A stretch of 64,000 bases of DNA from Sphingomonas sp. RIT328 (GCF_000632225.1 NZ_JFYV01000001.1:352293-416292), one strand, 5' to 3'; positions 9,436-18,885 are shown, counted from the first letter of the stretch. Made by a program: numbers and translations. The notes: generated from the letters alone by a model not told the origin.

Positions 9436-10514
9436 AGGCGGCGGTGCTCCACGCGGCGGGCGCGCCGCTGACGATCGAGGACGTCACCGTCGCCGATCCG
9501 CTGCCGCACGAGGTGCTGATCCGCACCTGCGCGGTCGGCGTCTGCCGGTCCGACCTGCATTTCGTCGACGGCGTCTATCCGCATGCGCTGCCGACGATTC
9601 CCGGCCACGAGGCGGCGGGGATCGTCGAGGCGGTCGGCAGCGAGGTGCGCACGGTCAAGGTCGGCGATCCGGTCGTCACCTGCCTGTCCGCCTATTGCGG
9701 GCAATGCGAATTCTGCGTCACCGGGCGGATGGCGCTGTGCGTCGATGCCGCGGTGCGCCGGCCGAAGGGCGCGCCGCCGCGGCTGATGCTCGGCGACAGA
9801 CCGGTCGCGCAGATGCTCAACCTGTCCGCCTATGCCGAGCTGATGCTCGTCCACGACCATGCCTGCGTCGCGATCGATCCGGCGATGCCGCTCGACCGCG
9901 CCGCGCTGCTCGGCTGCGCGGTGACGACCGGCGCGGGCGCGGTGTTCAACACCAGCGACGTGACGCCCGGCGAGACGGTGTGCGTGATCGGCTGTGGCGG
10001 CATCGGCCTCGCCGCGGTCAATGCCGCGCGGATCGCCGGCGCGGGCCGGATCATCGCGCTCGATCCGGTCGCGGAGAAGCGCGCGCTCGCCGAGCAACTG
10101 GGCGCGACGCACAGCCTGGACGCGGCCGATCCAACCGCGGCGGATGCGGTGATAGCGCTGACCCGCGGCGGTGTCCATCATGCCATCGAGGCGGTCGGCC
10201 GCACCGACAGTGCCGCGACCGCGGTCAAGGTGCTGCGCCGCGGCGGTACCGCGACGATCCTCGGCATGCTGCCGCCGGGCGAGCGGGTCGGCCTGTCCGC
10301 GATCGACCTGCTGTCGGGCAAGCGGTTGCAGGGCGGGCTGATGGGCAGCAACCGCTTTCCGGTCGATATCCCGCGGCTGGTCGATTTCTATCTGCGCGGC
10401 CTGCTCGACCTCGATACGATCATCGCCGAACGGCTGCCGCTGGCGCGGATCAACGATGCGTTCGCGACGCTGCGGCAGGGCGATGCGACGCGCACCGTGA
10501 TCACCTTCGCATGA
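9432..10514 (+). CDS. Zinc-dependent alcohol dehydrogenase (MDR superfamily)
   Basis: A 360-residue medium-chain dehydrogenase. C38 in VCRSDLH and H59-E60 in the GHE motif are the expected catalytic-zinc ligands. C89, C92, C95 and C103 form the four-cysteine structural-zinc lobe. The Rossmann glycine motif is [10 protein letters not shown], followed by ALD near the end of strand beta-2, suggesting NAD over NADP. Likely reaction: oxidation of an alcohol or hydroxyacyl intermediate. It overlaps its neighbours on both sides by ATGA, so it belongs to the operon of acyl-CoA dehydrogenase, phosphotransferase and SDR. Substrate is unknown. Confidence 0.9.
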   Translation: MKAAVLHAAGAPLTIEDVTVADPLPHEVLIRTCAVGVCRSDLHFVDGVYPHALPTIPGHEAAGIVEAVGSEVRTVKVGDPVVTCLSAYCGQCEFCVTGRMALCVDAAVRRPKGAPPRLMLGDRPVAQMLNLSAYAELMLVHDHACVAIDPAMPLDRAALLGCAVTTGAGAVFNTSDVTPGETVCVIGCGGIGLAAVNAARIAGAGRIIALDPVAEKRALAEQLGATHSLDAADPTAADAVIALTRGGVHHAIEAVGRTDSAATAVKVLRRGGTATILGMLPPGERVGLSAIDLLSGKRLQGGLMGSNRFPVDIPRLVDFYLRGLLDLDTIIAERLPLARINDAFATLRQGDATRTVITFA

Positions 10515-11554
10515 CCGACACCATCCCCGTCGCCGACAAGGATCGGCTCGACCTCGCCCGGCTCACCCCCTGGCTGGAGGCGAACGTCGCCGACTTCGCC
10601 GGGCCGATCCGCTATGCCAAATTCGCCGGCGGCCAGTCCAACCCGACCTATCGGATCGACAGCCCGTCGGGCGCCTATGTGCTGCGGCGCAAGCCGTTCG
10701 GGTCGCTGCTGCCCTCCGCCCATGCGGTCGATCGCGAATTCCGGTTGATCGCCGGCCTGCATCCGACCGGCTTCCCGGTCGCACGACCCTATGCCCTGTG
10801 CCACGACGAAGGCGTGATCGGCGCGGTCTTCTACGTCATGGCGCTGGTCGACGGCCGCTCACTGTGGGACGGCACGCTGCCGGACCATGCGCCGGCCGAG
10901 CGCACGGCGCTCTACGAGGCGATGGTCGATACGCTCGCCGACCTGCACGCCGTCGACTATGTCGCGGCGGGGCTCGGCGATTACGGCCGGCCGGGCAATT
11001 ATTTCGCGCGCCAGGTCGAACGCTGGACGCGGCAGTATCGCGCCAGCGAGGCCGAGTCGATGCCCGAGGTGGAGCGGCTGATCGACTTCCTGCCGCGCAC
11101 CGTGCCCGAACAGACGCGCACCGCGATCGTCCACGGCGACTATCGCATCGACAATATGATCTTCGCCCCCGCCGAACCGCGGGTGACGGCGGTGCTCGAC
11201 TGGGAATTGTCGACGCTCGGCGATCCGCTCGCCGATTTCTCCTACTTCCTGATGAGCTGGGTGACCGAGCCGGAGGGACGGTCGGGGGTGAAGGGGCAGA
11301 CCGGTGCCGCCACCGGCATCCCGACCATGGAGCAGGTGGTGGCGCGCTATTGCGCGCGGACCGGTCGTGACGGGATGCCCGACCTCAACTGGTATTTCGC
11401 CTATAATCTGTTCCGGCTGACCGGCATCGTCCAGGGCATCAAGAAGCGCATCGTCGACGGCACCGCATCGAGCGCGCAGGCGGAACGGTCCGCGGCGCAG
11501 GTCCATCGGCTCGCCGCGGCGAGCTGGCAGTTCGCGCAGGCGGCCGGCGCGTGA
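10511..11554 (+). CDS. Phosphotransferase-family protein (ACAD10/11 kinase-like)
   Basis: A 347-residue protein with an aminoglycoside-phosphotransferase/choline-kinase-like fold. Visible motifs are GGQSNPTY (nucleotide-binding loop), YVLRRKP (the lysine strand), the catalytic loop HGDYRIDNMIF, and LDWELSTLGDPLAD, the metal-binding Asp segment. These are the features of the N-terminal kinase-like domain of ACAD10/11, which is known to phosphorylate 4-hydroxyacyl-CoAs in 4-hydroxy acid catabolism. Co-occurrence with an ACAD10/11-type dehydrogenase, an alcohol dehydrogenase and an SDR in one overlapping operon supports a role in breaking down hydroxylated or branched acids. ATGA overlap with the preceding gene. 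Confidence 0.88.
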   Translation: MTDTIPVADKDRLDLARLTPWLEANVADFAGPIRYAKFAGGQSNPTYRIDSPSGAYVLRRKPFGSLLPSAHAVDREFRLIAGLHPTGFPVARPYALCHDEGVIGAVFYVMALVDGRSLWDGTLPDHAPAERTALYEAMVDTLADLHAVDYVAAGLGDYGRPGNYFARQVERWTRQYRASEAESMPEVERLIDFLPRTVPEQTRTAIVHGDYRIDNMIFAPAEPRVTAVLDWELSTLGDPLADFSYFLMSWVTEPEGRSGVKGQTGAATGIPTMEQVVARYCARTGRDGMPDLNWYFAYNLFRLTGIVQGIKKRIVDGTASSAQAERSAAQVHRLAAASWQFAQAAGA

Positions 11555-11568
11555 CTTCGGGAGGACAG

Positions 11569-12369
11569 ATGGCACGCTTCGACGGCAGATCGATCCTCGT
11601 CACCGGCGCCGGCAGCGGCATCGGCCGCGCCGCCGCGCTCGCCTTCGCCGCCGAGGGGGGACAGGTGATCGTCGCCGATCGCAGCGACGCGGGCGAGGCG
11701 GTCGCCGCCGCGATCGCCGACGCCGGCGGCATCGCGCGCGCGATCCGCATCGACGCGGGTGACGAGGGTGATGTGCAGCGCGCAATGGCACTTGCCGACA
11801 GCGCGTTCGGCGGGCTCGACATCGTCTTCGCCAATGCCGGTATCTCGGGCGGCATGGCGAATATCTTCGATACCGATGTCGCGCTGATCGGCGAGGTGCT
11901 GCGCGTCAACCTGATCGGGCCGTTCCTCGCGATCAAGCATGGCGCGCCGCGGATCGCCGCGCGCGGCGGCGGCGCGATCGTGCTGACCGCGAGCGTCGCC
12001 GGCTTGCGCTCGGGCGCGGGATCGCCGGCCTATTCGGCGTCCAAGGCGGGGGTGATCAACCTCGCCGCGGTCGCCGCGCAGCAATTGTCGGGGAGCGACG
12101 TGCGCGTCAACGCGCTCTGCCCCGGCCTGACCGAGACCGGCATGACCCAGCCGGTGTTCGACTTCGCGCGTGACGCCGGCAAGGGCGACCGGCTCGGCCG
12201 GCTCAATCCGCTGCGCCGCGGCGCGCAGCCGGAGGAGCTGGCGCGGGTCGCGCTGTTCCTCGCCTCCGACGAGGCGAGCTACGTCAACGGCCAGGCGATC
12301 GTGGTGGACGGCGGACTGTCGTCGAGCCACCCGGTGACGCGCCAGGACTATGGCAAGACCGCGGTCTGA
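11569..12369 (+). CDS. Short-chain dehydrogenase/reductase (classical SDR)
   Basis: A 266-residue classical SDR: cofactor motif TGAGSGIG (12-19), NAG (89-91), and the catalytic set N114, S142, Y155 and K159 in YSASK. VADR after the second strand, with D37, favours NAD(H). The C-terminal VDGG segment is typical. I prefer the ATG at 11569, with GGGAGGA just upstream, over the GTG at 11551 that overlaps the preceding stop. It is the last gene of the operon that begins with the acyl-CoA dehydrogenase. Probable role: oxidation or reduction of a hydroxy/keto intermediate; substrate unknown. Confidence 0.92.
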   Translation: MARFDGRSILVTGAGSGIGRAAALAFAAEGGQVIVADRSDAGEAVAAAIADAGGIARAIRIDAGDEGDVQRAMALADSAFGGLDIVFANAGISGGMANIFDTDVALIGEVLRVNLIGPFLAIKHGAPRIAARGGGAIVLTASVAGLRSGAGSPAYSASKAGVINLAAVAAQQLSGSDVRVNALCPGLTETGMTQPVFDFARDAGKGDRLGRLNPLRRGAQPEELARVALFLASDEASYVNGQAIVVDGGLSSSHPVTRQDYGKTAV

Positions 12370-12424
12370 CAGGTGCTTACGGGGGTGACTTGTTACCGTC
12401 ACGATTACGGGGCAGCCTGCGCCC

Positions 12425-13516
12425 ATGATGTTGCTGCTCGCCGCCGCCCTCCTGCCCACCGTTCCGCCGGCGCCGCCGGCCGAGCCGAGTCGACAGGCGC
12501 TGCTGCGCTGGACGATGAGCCCGGTCCTCTGCCGCGGCGGTGAGCGGGTCGCCGCCGAGCGGGTGGTGCGTCCCGCCGATCCGCAGGGTACGATGGTCTG
12601 GAACGGCATGTCGAACCTGACCCCGTTGGCGATCGATTTCCGCATCGATGCGACCGGCCGGCCGCTGTCGATCAGCCCGGTCCGCACCGGCTACCGTCCC
12701 TATGCGGATGATATCGTCCCCGCGCTGGCCGCGGCGCGCTTCGCGGCCGGCGGGGAACGCGCGGGCTGCACCGTCACCTTCACGCCCCATGTCGTGCCGC
12801 TGGCAACGGCATCGATCGCCGATCTTGCCAGTTATGCCGCGACCAGCCCGACCATGCCGCACGAAATCTGGGTCAAGCTGCTGCCCGCCGGGGAGGATTG
12901 CAGCAATCCCGAGCCGGAGGTGTCGCTGCGCGCCTTTCCGCCGTTCAAATCACTGCCCGCGCAGCCCGGATATCTCAGTACAACGATGGTCGGCTATGAC
13001 GTTGCCGCGAACGGCAAGCCGGTGCGGCCGCACACCATCGCCTCAAGCGAATCGCCGGCGCTCGACGCGGCGGCGCGGGCGGCGGTGGCGCGGTCACGGT
13101 TCGAACGCGGCGTGCGGCACGGCTGCGCCTTCCGTTATTGGAAGGGCGCGACGACGCTGGCGGCGCCGCCTACACCTGAGGAAGCGAGCGTCCGGCCGGC
13201 GGACGCCACCTGTCCGCTGACGCACGACTATGATCGCAAGCCCGACCTGCGCTATCCTGCCGCCTATAGCCGCCGCAACATCGAAGGCTGGGCGATCATC
13301 GCCTTCGATGTCGCCTCGTGGGGACAGACAGGTAATATCCGTGTGCTGGCCGCCGAACCGGCAAGCGATTTCGGCGAGGCGGCGACCAGCATGGTCAGGG
13401 CGGTGACGATGCCACCGTCACCGCATGGCTATACCGGCTGTATCGAGCGCGTCTTCTACCGGATCGGCAAGCCCGGCATGAAGGTGCTCCCGCCACAGCT
13501 GCCCTTCATCGACTAG
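12425..13516 (+). CDS. Exported protein with three TonB-C-like repeats
   Basis: A 363-residue protein with a short hydrophobic N-terminus (signal peptide or anchor) followed by three similar units at about residues 36-120, 165-245 and 262-352. Each has the pattern of a TonB C-terminal domain: a beta segment such as WAIIAFDVASWGQTGNIRVL followed by a helix with A-A-x-x-A/V-R/V and a strand. Each unit has a cysteine pair that could form a disulfide. There is no long proline-rich spanner, so it is probably not an energising TonB but a periplasmic domain protein. It is convergent with tesB and shares the CTAG stop. Function unknown; I am fairly sure it is a gene. Confidence 0.8.
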   Translation: MMLLLAAALLPTVPPAPPAEPSRQALLRWTMSPVLCRGGERVAAERVVRPADPQGTMVWNGMSNLTPLAIDFRIDATGRPLSISPVRTGYRPYADDIVPALAAARFAAGGERAGCTVTFTPHVVPLATASIADLASYAATSPTMPHEIWVKLLPAGEDCSNPEPEVSLRAFPPFKSLPAQPGYLSTTMVGYDVAANGKPVRPHTIASSESPALDAAARAAVARSRFERGVRHGCAFRYWKGATTLAAPPTPEEASVRPADATCPLTHDYDRKPDLRYPAAYSRRNIEGWAIIAFDVASWGQTGNIRVLAAEPASDFGEAATSMVRAVTMPPSPHGYTGCIERVFYRIGKPGMKVLPPQLPFID

Positions 13517-14418
13517 CCGCGCCGGCGCATCAGCCCTTCCTGCGCGACGCTCGCGACCAGCCGGCCGTCGCGGGTGAAGATGCTGCCGCGGTTCATGCCG
13601 CGGGCGTGGCCCGCCCAGGGGCTGTCGGTGGTGTAGAGCAGCCATTCATCGGCGCGAAACGGTTCGTGCAGCCATAGCGCATGGTCGAGGCTGGCGCATT
13701 GCATCTCCGGCATCAGCCAGTTGACGCCGTGCGGCATCATCGCCGTCGCCATCAGCGCCATGTCCGAGGCGTAGGCGAGCGCGGCCCGGTGCAATTGCGG
13801 GTCGTCGCCGATCGGTGCGGCGACGCGGAACCAGGCGGCGTTGCTCGGCTCGCGTTTGACCGGCTGGAACCAGCTGCGCGGATAGAGCGGCCGCATCTCG
13901 ATCGCATTCTGGCGGCGCAGGAAGAAGGCGCGGACCTTCTCGGGCACCTGATCGGCGATGGCGAGGCGCAGCTCCTGTTCCGATTTGAGCGCCTCGGGCG
14001 GCGGCACGTCGGGCATCGCATTCTGATGGTGGAAGCCGTCTTCGGGCAGCTGGAAGGAGGCGGCGAGGTTGAGGATCGGCTGTCCCTTCTGCAACGCGAC
14101 GACGCGCCGTGTCGCGAAGCTGCGCCCTTCGAAGTCGCGGATGACGCGGAAGACGATCGGGAAATCTTCGTCGCCCGCGCGCATGAAATAGGCGTGGAGC
14201 GAATGTGCGGCCTTGTCCTCGACCGACCGCTGTGCCGCCTGCAACGCCTGTGCGATCACCTGACCGCCGAACACCCGCCCGCGGCCGCCCGGCTGGCGCG
14301 CGCCGCGATACAGGTCGGTGTCGATCTCCTCGACATCGAGCAGCGTCACCAGCATCGCCGCCAGCTCGTCCGGCGTTTTCCGGGGCGGTCCCGAGTGTGA
14401 AGAAGCCGTTTCGTCCAT
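13513..14418 (-). CDS. tesB: Acyl-CoA thioesterase II (TesB)
   Basis: A 301-residue double-hotdog thioesterase. The segments RVFGGQVIAQALQAAQRSV (N-terminal hotdog), SLHAYFMRAGD, and ASLDHALWLHEPFRADEWLLY followed by GRGSIF-like RGSIFTRDGRLVAS (C-terminal hotdog) are diagnostic of TesB. The enzyme releases free fatty acids from acyl-CoAs. It is the last gene of a reverse-strand fatty-acid operon, and the ATG at 14418 shares one base with the upstream acyl-CoA dehydrogenase stop (TGATG). A TTG one codon earlier is possible but unneeded. The stop codon overlaps the stop of the convergent TonB-C-like gene. Confidence 0.93.
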   Translation of the reverse strand: MDETASSHSGPPRKTPDELAAMLVTLLDVEEIDTDLYRGARQPGGRGRVFGGQVIAQALQAAQRSVEDKAAHSLHAYFMRAGDEDFPIVFRVIRDFEGRSFATRRVVALQKGQPILNLAASFQLPEDGFHHQNAMPDVPPPEALKSEQELRLAIADQVPEKVRAFFLRRQNAIEMRPLYPRSWFQPVKREPSNAAWFRVAAPIGDDPQLHRAALAYASDMALMATAMMPHGVNWLMPEMQCASLDHALWLHEPFRADEWLLYTTDSPWAGHARGMNRGSIFTRDGRLVASVAQEGLMRRRG

Positions 14419-15545
14419 CAATATCCCGCATGCCTCGCCAGACGATCGGCGTGGAAGCCGACGTCGCCGAACAGTTCCGCGAGCACCCGCGCCCGCTTCA
14501 TGTAGAAGCCGACGTCATACTCATCCGTCATGCCGATGCCACCATGCATCTGAATGGCTTCCTGTACCGACAGCGTCGTCGCCATGCCGGTCATCGCCTT
14601 GGCGACCGACACCGCCTCGTCGGCGCGATCGCTGCCCGCATCGAGCAATTGCTGCGCCTTGAGCACCGCGGCGCGCGCCACCTCCATTTCGCTGTAGAGA
14701 TGCGCGGCGCGATGCTGCAGCGCCTGGAAGCTGCCGATCGTCGTGCCGAACTGCTTGCGCTCCTTCAGATAGCCGACGGTCATGTCCATCGCGCCGCCGC
14801 CGACGCCGACCAGTTCCGCCGCCGCGCCCGTCCGACCGGCGCGGAGCAGGCGGCCGAGCGGGTCACGGCCGGCGTCGACCTCGCCGATCACCGCATCGGC
14901 ATCGACCTCGACGCCCTCGAAGCGCAGGCGCGCGGCGAGGCTGGCGTCGGCGAGCCGCTCGGGCGTCGCGGTCAGTCCGGCCGCATCGCGCGGGACCGCG
15001 AACAGCGTGACGCCGTCCTGATCGTCCTCGCCGCCGGCGGTGCGTGCCGCGACGATCAGCAGGTCGGCGACATGGCCGTGGGCGACGAACTGTTTGGCAC
15101 CGGTGAGGCGGAAGCCGTTGCCGGCCCGTTCGGCGGTCATCGCGATCCGGTCGCGATGCTTCGGCCCCTCGTCGATCGCCAGCGCCGCGATCGCGTCGCC
15201 GGCCGCGATCCGCGGCAGCCATTCGCCCGCCTGCGCGCTGCCCTGCAAGGCCGCCACCGCCGCCACCGCGGTCGACAGGAAGGGCGACGGGGAAAGGTTG
15301 CGGCCGATCTCCTCCAGCACCACGCCCGCCTCGACATGGCCGAGGCCGAGGCCGCCATGCGCCTCGTCGATCAGGATGCCGGTGAAGCCCATCTCGGCGA
15401 ACTGCTTCCACAGGTCGCGCGAGAAGCCGGTCGGGTCGTTGGCGTCACGCAGGCCACGCAGATGCGCGACCGGGGCATGTTCGGCGACGAAGTCCTTGGC
15501 GGTGTCGCGGAGCATCGTCTGTTCGTCGTTGAGGTAGAGAGGCAT
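14418..15545 (-). CDS. Acyl-CoA dehydrogenase family protein (probable non-catalytic partner subunit)
   Basis: A 375-residue member of the acyl-CoA dehydrogenase family: MPLYLNDEQTMLRDTAKDFV at the N-terminus, a middle beta domain with KQFVAHGHVADLLIVAAR, and C-terminal helices with QMHGGIGMTDEYDVGFYMKR. The usual C-terminal Y/I-E-G-T segment that supplies the catalytic glutamate is absent. The adjacent upstream gene encodes a dehydrogenase that has it, matching the two-subunit acyl-CoA dehydrogenases known from actinobacterial steroid degradation. I chose the ATG at 15545 because upstream in-frame sequence is a repeat element. It is followed by tesB with a one-base overlap. Confidence 0.88.
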   Translation of the reverse strand: MPLYLNDEQTMLRDTAKDFVAEHAPVAHLRGLRDANDPTGFSRDLWKQFAEMGFTGILIDEAHGGLGLGHVEAGVVLEEIGRNLSPSPFLSTAVAAVAALQGSAQAGEWLPRIAAGDAIAALAIDEGPKHRDRIAMTAERAGNGFRLTGAKQFVAHGHVADLLIVAARTAGGEDDQDGVTLFAVPRDAAGLTATPERLADASLAARLRFEGVEVDADAVIGEVDAGRDPLGRLLRAGRTGAAAELVGVGGGAMDMTVGYLKERKQFGTTIGSFQALQHRAAHLYSEMEVARAAVLKAQQLLDAGSDRADEAVSVAKAMTGMATTLSVQEAIQMHGGIGMTDEYDVGFYMKRARVLAELFGDVGFHADRLARHAGY

Positions 15546-15555
15546 GGTTGCATTC

Positions 15556-15636
15556 CCGTGTTCCGGCGGAGGCCGGAACCCAGGGTTCCGGGCGTGCCGC
15601 TTCATGGCCCTGGGCTCCTGCTTCCGCAGGAGCCCG
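15556..15636. repeat. REP-like palindromic repeat between two acyl-CoA dehydrogenase genes
   Basis: Two hairpins lie in the gap: GTTCCGGC/GCCGGAAC with a 4-base loop near 15559-15578, and GGCTCCTGC/GCAGGAGCC with loop TTCC at 15613-15634. The second is preceded by GGCCCT, and the unit GGCCCTGGGCTCCTGC at 15606-15621 recurs inverted at 54227-54242, so this is a dispersed repeat rather than a one-off terminator. It interrupts an otherwise tightly packed operon. Confidence 0.7.
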
Positions 15637-15644
15637 ATCTCGCT

Positions 15645-16832
15645 CTAGGTGCCCGGCAGCTCGAGGATGCGCTTGGCGATGATGTTGAGCTGGATCTCGC
15701 TGGTTCCGCCCTCGATCGAATTGGCCTTGGTGCGCAGCCAGGCGCGCGGCATCGCCCCGGTGCGCGAGCGTTCGCTCTCCCACTCCAGGGCGTCCGAGCC
15801 GCCCGCCGCCATCATCAGCTCGTGGCGGTCCTTGTTCAGCTCGGTGCCGACATATTTCATCATGCTCGGCTGGGCGGGATGGGCGAGCCCGGCCTTGAGT
15901 TCGTCGATGAACCGCTCGCTCATCGCACCGAACGCCCTGGCGCGCACCTCGAACAGCGCGATCTGCGTACGCAGCACCGGATCGGCGAGGCGGCCGTCAG
16001 CATCGACGCCGATGGTGGCGATCGCCCCCTCGACCAGCGGATTGCGCCCGCCGCCGCCGAGGCCCATGCCGCTGATCATCTCGCGCTCGTGGCCGAGGAG
16101 GTATTTGGCGACGTCCCAGCCCTTGTTCTCGTCGTGGATGCGATTGGCCTTGGGCACCTTCACGTCGTCGAAGAAGGTCTCGCAGAAAGGCGAATAGCCG
16201 CTGATCAGCAGGATCGGCTTGGTCGAGACGCCGGGCGTCGCCATGTCGAACAGCACGAAGCTGATCCCGCCCTGCTTCGATTCCTTGCTGGTACGCACCA
16301 GGCAGAAAATCCAGTCGGCCTTGTCGGCATAGCTGGTCCACACCTTCTGGCCGTTGACGATATAATGATCGCCGCCGTCCTCCGCGCTGGTGGCGAGGCC
16401 GGCGAGATCGCTGCCGGCATTGGGTTCGGAATAGCCCTGGCACCAGCGGATCTCGCCGCGCGCGATCTTGGGGAGGTGCTCCAGCTTCTGCGCCTCGGTG
16501 CCGTATTTGAGCAGCGCCGGCCCAAGCATCGAGATGCCGAACGAGTTGAGCGGATTGCGCGCGCGGATCGCCGCCATCTCCTCGCGCAGCACCTTGGTCT
16601 CCGCCGCGGACAGGCCGCCGCCGCCATAGGCCGCCGGCCAGTCGGGCACGGTCCAGCCGCGCTCCGCCATCGCCTTCAGCCAACGCGCCTGCGGCGGGTT
16701 GGCGGCGGGATCGTAGCGCCGCCCGCCCCAGCAGATGTCGGCGTCGGAGCGCACCGGCTCGAGCATCTCGGGCGGGCAATGGTCCGCCAGCCAGGCGCGG
16801 GTCTGGGTGCGGAAGGTGTCGAGGTCGGTCAT
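15645..16832 (-). CDS. Acyl-CoA dehydrogenase (catalytic-type subunit)
   Basis: A 395-residue acyl-CoA dehydrogenase with the substrate/FAD segment CQGYSEPNAGSDLAGL, NGQKVWTSYA, and the C-terminal segment NSIEGGTSEIQLNIIAKRIL, whose glutamate is the expected catalytic base and whose EIQ-NIIA stretch contacts FAD. The long N-terminal helical part with YGGGGLSAAE fits the FadE branch found in heteromeric dehydrogenases. It probably oxidises an acyl-CoA (fatty acid, isoprenoid or sterol side chain) to the 2-enoyl-CoA together with the neighbouring subunit, feeding the hydratase/dehydrogenase encoded upstream in the operon. Confidence 0.92.
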   Translation of the reverse strand: MTDLDTFRTQTRAWLADHCPPEMLEPVRSDADICWGGRRYDPAANPPQARWLKAMAERGWTVPDWPAAYGGGGLSAAETKVLREEMAAIRARNPLNSFGISMLGPALLKYGTEAQKLEHLPKIARGEIRWCQGYSEPNAGSDLAGLATSAEDGGDHYIVNGQKVWTSYADKADWIFCLVRTSKESKQGGISFVLFDMATPGVSTKPILLISGYSPFCETFFDDVKVPKANRIHDENKGWDVAKYLLGHEREMISGMGLGGGGRNPLVEGAIATIGVDADGRLADPVLRTQIALFEVRARAFGAMSERFIDELKAGLAHPAQPSMMKYVGTELNKDRHELMMAAGGSDALEWESERSRTGAMPRAWLRTKANSIEGGTSEIQLNIIAKRILELPGT

Positions 16833-16872
16833 AATGTCCTCTCCCTGCGGATCGCTGGCGCGATCGCGATCG

Positions 16873-18885
16873 TTACTTGATGCTGCCGCTCTTCAGGCTC
16901 TGCGCGACCGTGAAGCCATGCTTCTCCAGCCCGGCGACGACCTTGTCGTAACCCTCGGTCTTCGCCCAGAACATCGGGCCGCCGCGATAGACCGGCCAGC
17001 CATAGCCGTAGATCCACACGACATCGACGTCGGACGCGCGCTGCGCCTTGCCTTCCTCCAGGATCAGCGCGCCTTCGTTGACCATCGGGTAGAGCGTGCG
17101 TTCGACGATCTCCTCGTCGGTCACCTCGTGCTGCGGCGTGCCGGTCTTGTCGCGCCAGTCCTGGATGATCTCGGCGACGCGCGGCGAGGGGGACGGATTG
17201 CGCTTCTCGTCATAGTCGTAGAAGCCGGCTTGGCGTTTCTGGCCCCAGCGCCCTTCGGCGGCGAGCGCGTCGCGGACGTTCTCGATCCGGTTCGGGTCGC
17301 GGTGCCAGCCGATGTCGACGCCGGCGAGGTCGGCCATCTGGAACGGCCCCATCGGCATGCCGAAGGCGACGTGGACGCGGTCGATCTGCTCGGGCGTCGC
17401 GCCTTCGAGCAGCAGCTTGTTGGCCTCGACCTGCCGCGGCATCAGCATGCGGTTGCCGATGAAGCCATAAGTGACGCCCGCGACCACCGCGACCTTGCGG
17501 ATCGTCTTGGCGAGCGCCATCACCGTCGCGAGCACGTCCGGCGCGGTCTTGGCGCCGCGCACCACCTCGAGCAGCTTCATCACATTGGCGGGCGAGAAGA
17601 AATGCATGCCGAGCACGTCCTGCGGCCGGCTGGTGCAGGCGGCGATCGCGTCGATGTCGAGATAGGAGGTGTTCGAGGCAAGGATCGCGCCCGGCTTGGC
17701 GATGCCGTCGAGCCGGCCGAAGATCTCCTGCTTGACCGCCATCGTCTCATACACCGCCTCGATCACCAGATCGCAGTCGGCGAGCGCATCGAAGTCGAGC
17801 GTCGGGATCAGCGCCGCCATCGCGGTGTCGACCTGTCCCGACGTCATCCGCCCCTTGGCGGCGGTCGCCTCATAATTCTTGCGGATCACGCCGGTGCCGC
17901 GGTCGAGCGCCTCCTGCGCCATCTCGACGATCGTCACCGGGATCCCCGCCGACAGGAAGTTCATCGCGATGCCGCCGCCCATCGTGCCCGCGCCGATCAC
18001 GCCGACGCGCCTGATCGGACGCAGCGGCGTGTCGGCCGGCACGTCGTCGATCTTCGCGGCCTGCCGTTCGGCGAAGAAGATATGGCGCTGGGCGGCCGAC
18101 TGGTTGCCGGTCATCAGCCGCAGGAATTCCTTCCGTTCGAAGGCGATGCCCTGGTCGAACGGCACTTCGGTCGCCTTGACGACGCAGGCGATGTTGGCCG
18201 CCGGCGCGTCGAAGCTGCGGAAGCGGCGGGCATTCTCCTTCTGGAAGGCGGCGACCGCCTCGGGATCGGGCTGCACCGCGCGTTCTGAGGCGCGCGGGAT
18301 CGGCCGCACCGCCTTCACCTCGCCGGCGAAGGCGACTGCGTCGGCGGCGAGGCTGTCCTCGCCGACGATCCGGTCGATCAGGCCCGCCTCCTGCGCCCGC
18401 TTGGCGGAGATCGGGTCGCCCTTGGCGGTCATCTCCAGCGCCAGCCGCACGCCGGCGAGCCGCGGCAGCCGCTGCGTACCGCCCGCGCCGGGCAGCAGGC
18501 CGAGCTTGACCTCCGGCGTGCCGATCTTGGCGGAGGGCACGGCGACCCGGTAATGGCAGCCGAGCGCGACCTCGCAGCCGCCGCCCAAGGCGGTGCCGTG
18601 GATCGCCGCGACGACGGGCTTGCTGCTCGCCTCGATCCGGTCGACGACGGTGGGCAGCATCGGCTCGACCGGGGGCTTGCCGAATTCGGTGATGTCGGCG
18701 CCGGCGAAGAAGGTGCGGCCGTCGCAGCGGATCACCATCGCGGCGATCGCGCCGTCCGCCTCGCCCTCCTCGATCGCCGCTTCGAGACCCTGGCGGACCG
18801 CGGCGCCGAGCGCGTTGACCGGCGGATTGTCGGCGATGATGACGAGCACGTCGCCATGGCGTTCGGTGCGGATCGGCGAGGTCAT
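16873..18885 (-). CDS. Bifunctional enoyl-CoA hydratase / 3-hydroxyacyl-CoA dehydrogenase (FadJ/FadB-type)
   Basis: A 670-residue fusion. The N-terminal crotonase domain (about 1-190) has the oxyanion-hole segments [10 protein letters not shown] and [17 protein letters not shown], and [17 protein letters not shown] with the second catalytic glutamate. The dehydrogenase part begins at about residue 290 with [17 protein letters not shown] (NAD-binding Rossmann) and contains [15 protein letters not shown] and GFIGNRML, with the catalytic histidine in GMHFF. It carries out hydration and NAD-dependent oxidation in beta-oxidation. I chose the ATG at 18885 with AAGGA upstream. No thiolase gene is in the window. 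It sits 20 bp after the serine hydrolase gene in the same operon. Confidence 0.94.
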   Translation of the reverse strand: MTSPIRTERHGDVLVIIADNPPVNALGAAVRQGLEAAIEEGEADGAIAAMVIRCDGRTFFAGADITEFGKPPVEPMLPTVVDRIEASSKPVVAAIHGTALGGGCEVALGCHYRVAVPSAKIGTPEVKLGLLPGAGGTQRLPRLAGVRLALEMTAKGDPISAKRAQEAGLIDRIVGEDSLAADAVAFAGEVKAVRPIPRASERAVQPDPEAVAAFQKENARRFRSFDAPAANIACVVKATEVPFDQGIAFERKEFLRLMTGNQSAAQRHIFFAERQAAKIDDVPADTPLRPIRRVGVIGAGTMGGGIAMNFLSAGIPVTIVEMAQEALDRGTGVIRKNYEATAAKGRMTSGQVDTAMAALIPTLDFDALADCDLVIEAVYETMAVKQEIFGRLDGIAKPGAILASNTSYLDIDAIAACTSRPQDVLGMHFFSPANVMKLLEVVRGAKTAPDVLATVMALAKTIRKVAVVAGVTYGFIGNRMLMPRQVEANKLLLEGATPEQIDRVHVAFGMPMGPFQMADLAGVDIGWHRDPNRIENVRDALAAEGRWGQKRQAGFYDYDEKRNPSPSPRVAEIIQDWRDKTGTPQHEVTDEEIVERTLYPMVNEGALILEEGKAQRASDVDVVWIYGYGWPVYRGGPMFWAKTEGYDKVVAGLEKHGFTVAQSLKSGSIK

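Noticed and set aside
12385..12402. GTGAC-N8-GTCAC as a Crp/Fnr site before the TonB-C-like gene
   Set aside because: The half-sites are too far apart for the TGTGA-N6-TCACA or TTGAT-N4-ATCAA patterns; it may be a chance inverted repeat.
14205..16880. 891-codon forward frame across two acyl-CoA dehydrogenase genes
   Set aside because: Spans several reverse-strand genes with clear family motifs and itself shows no recognisable domain.
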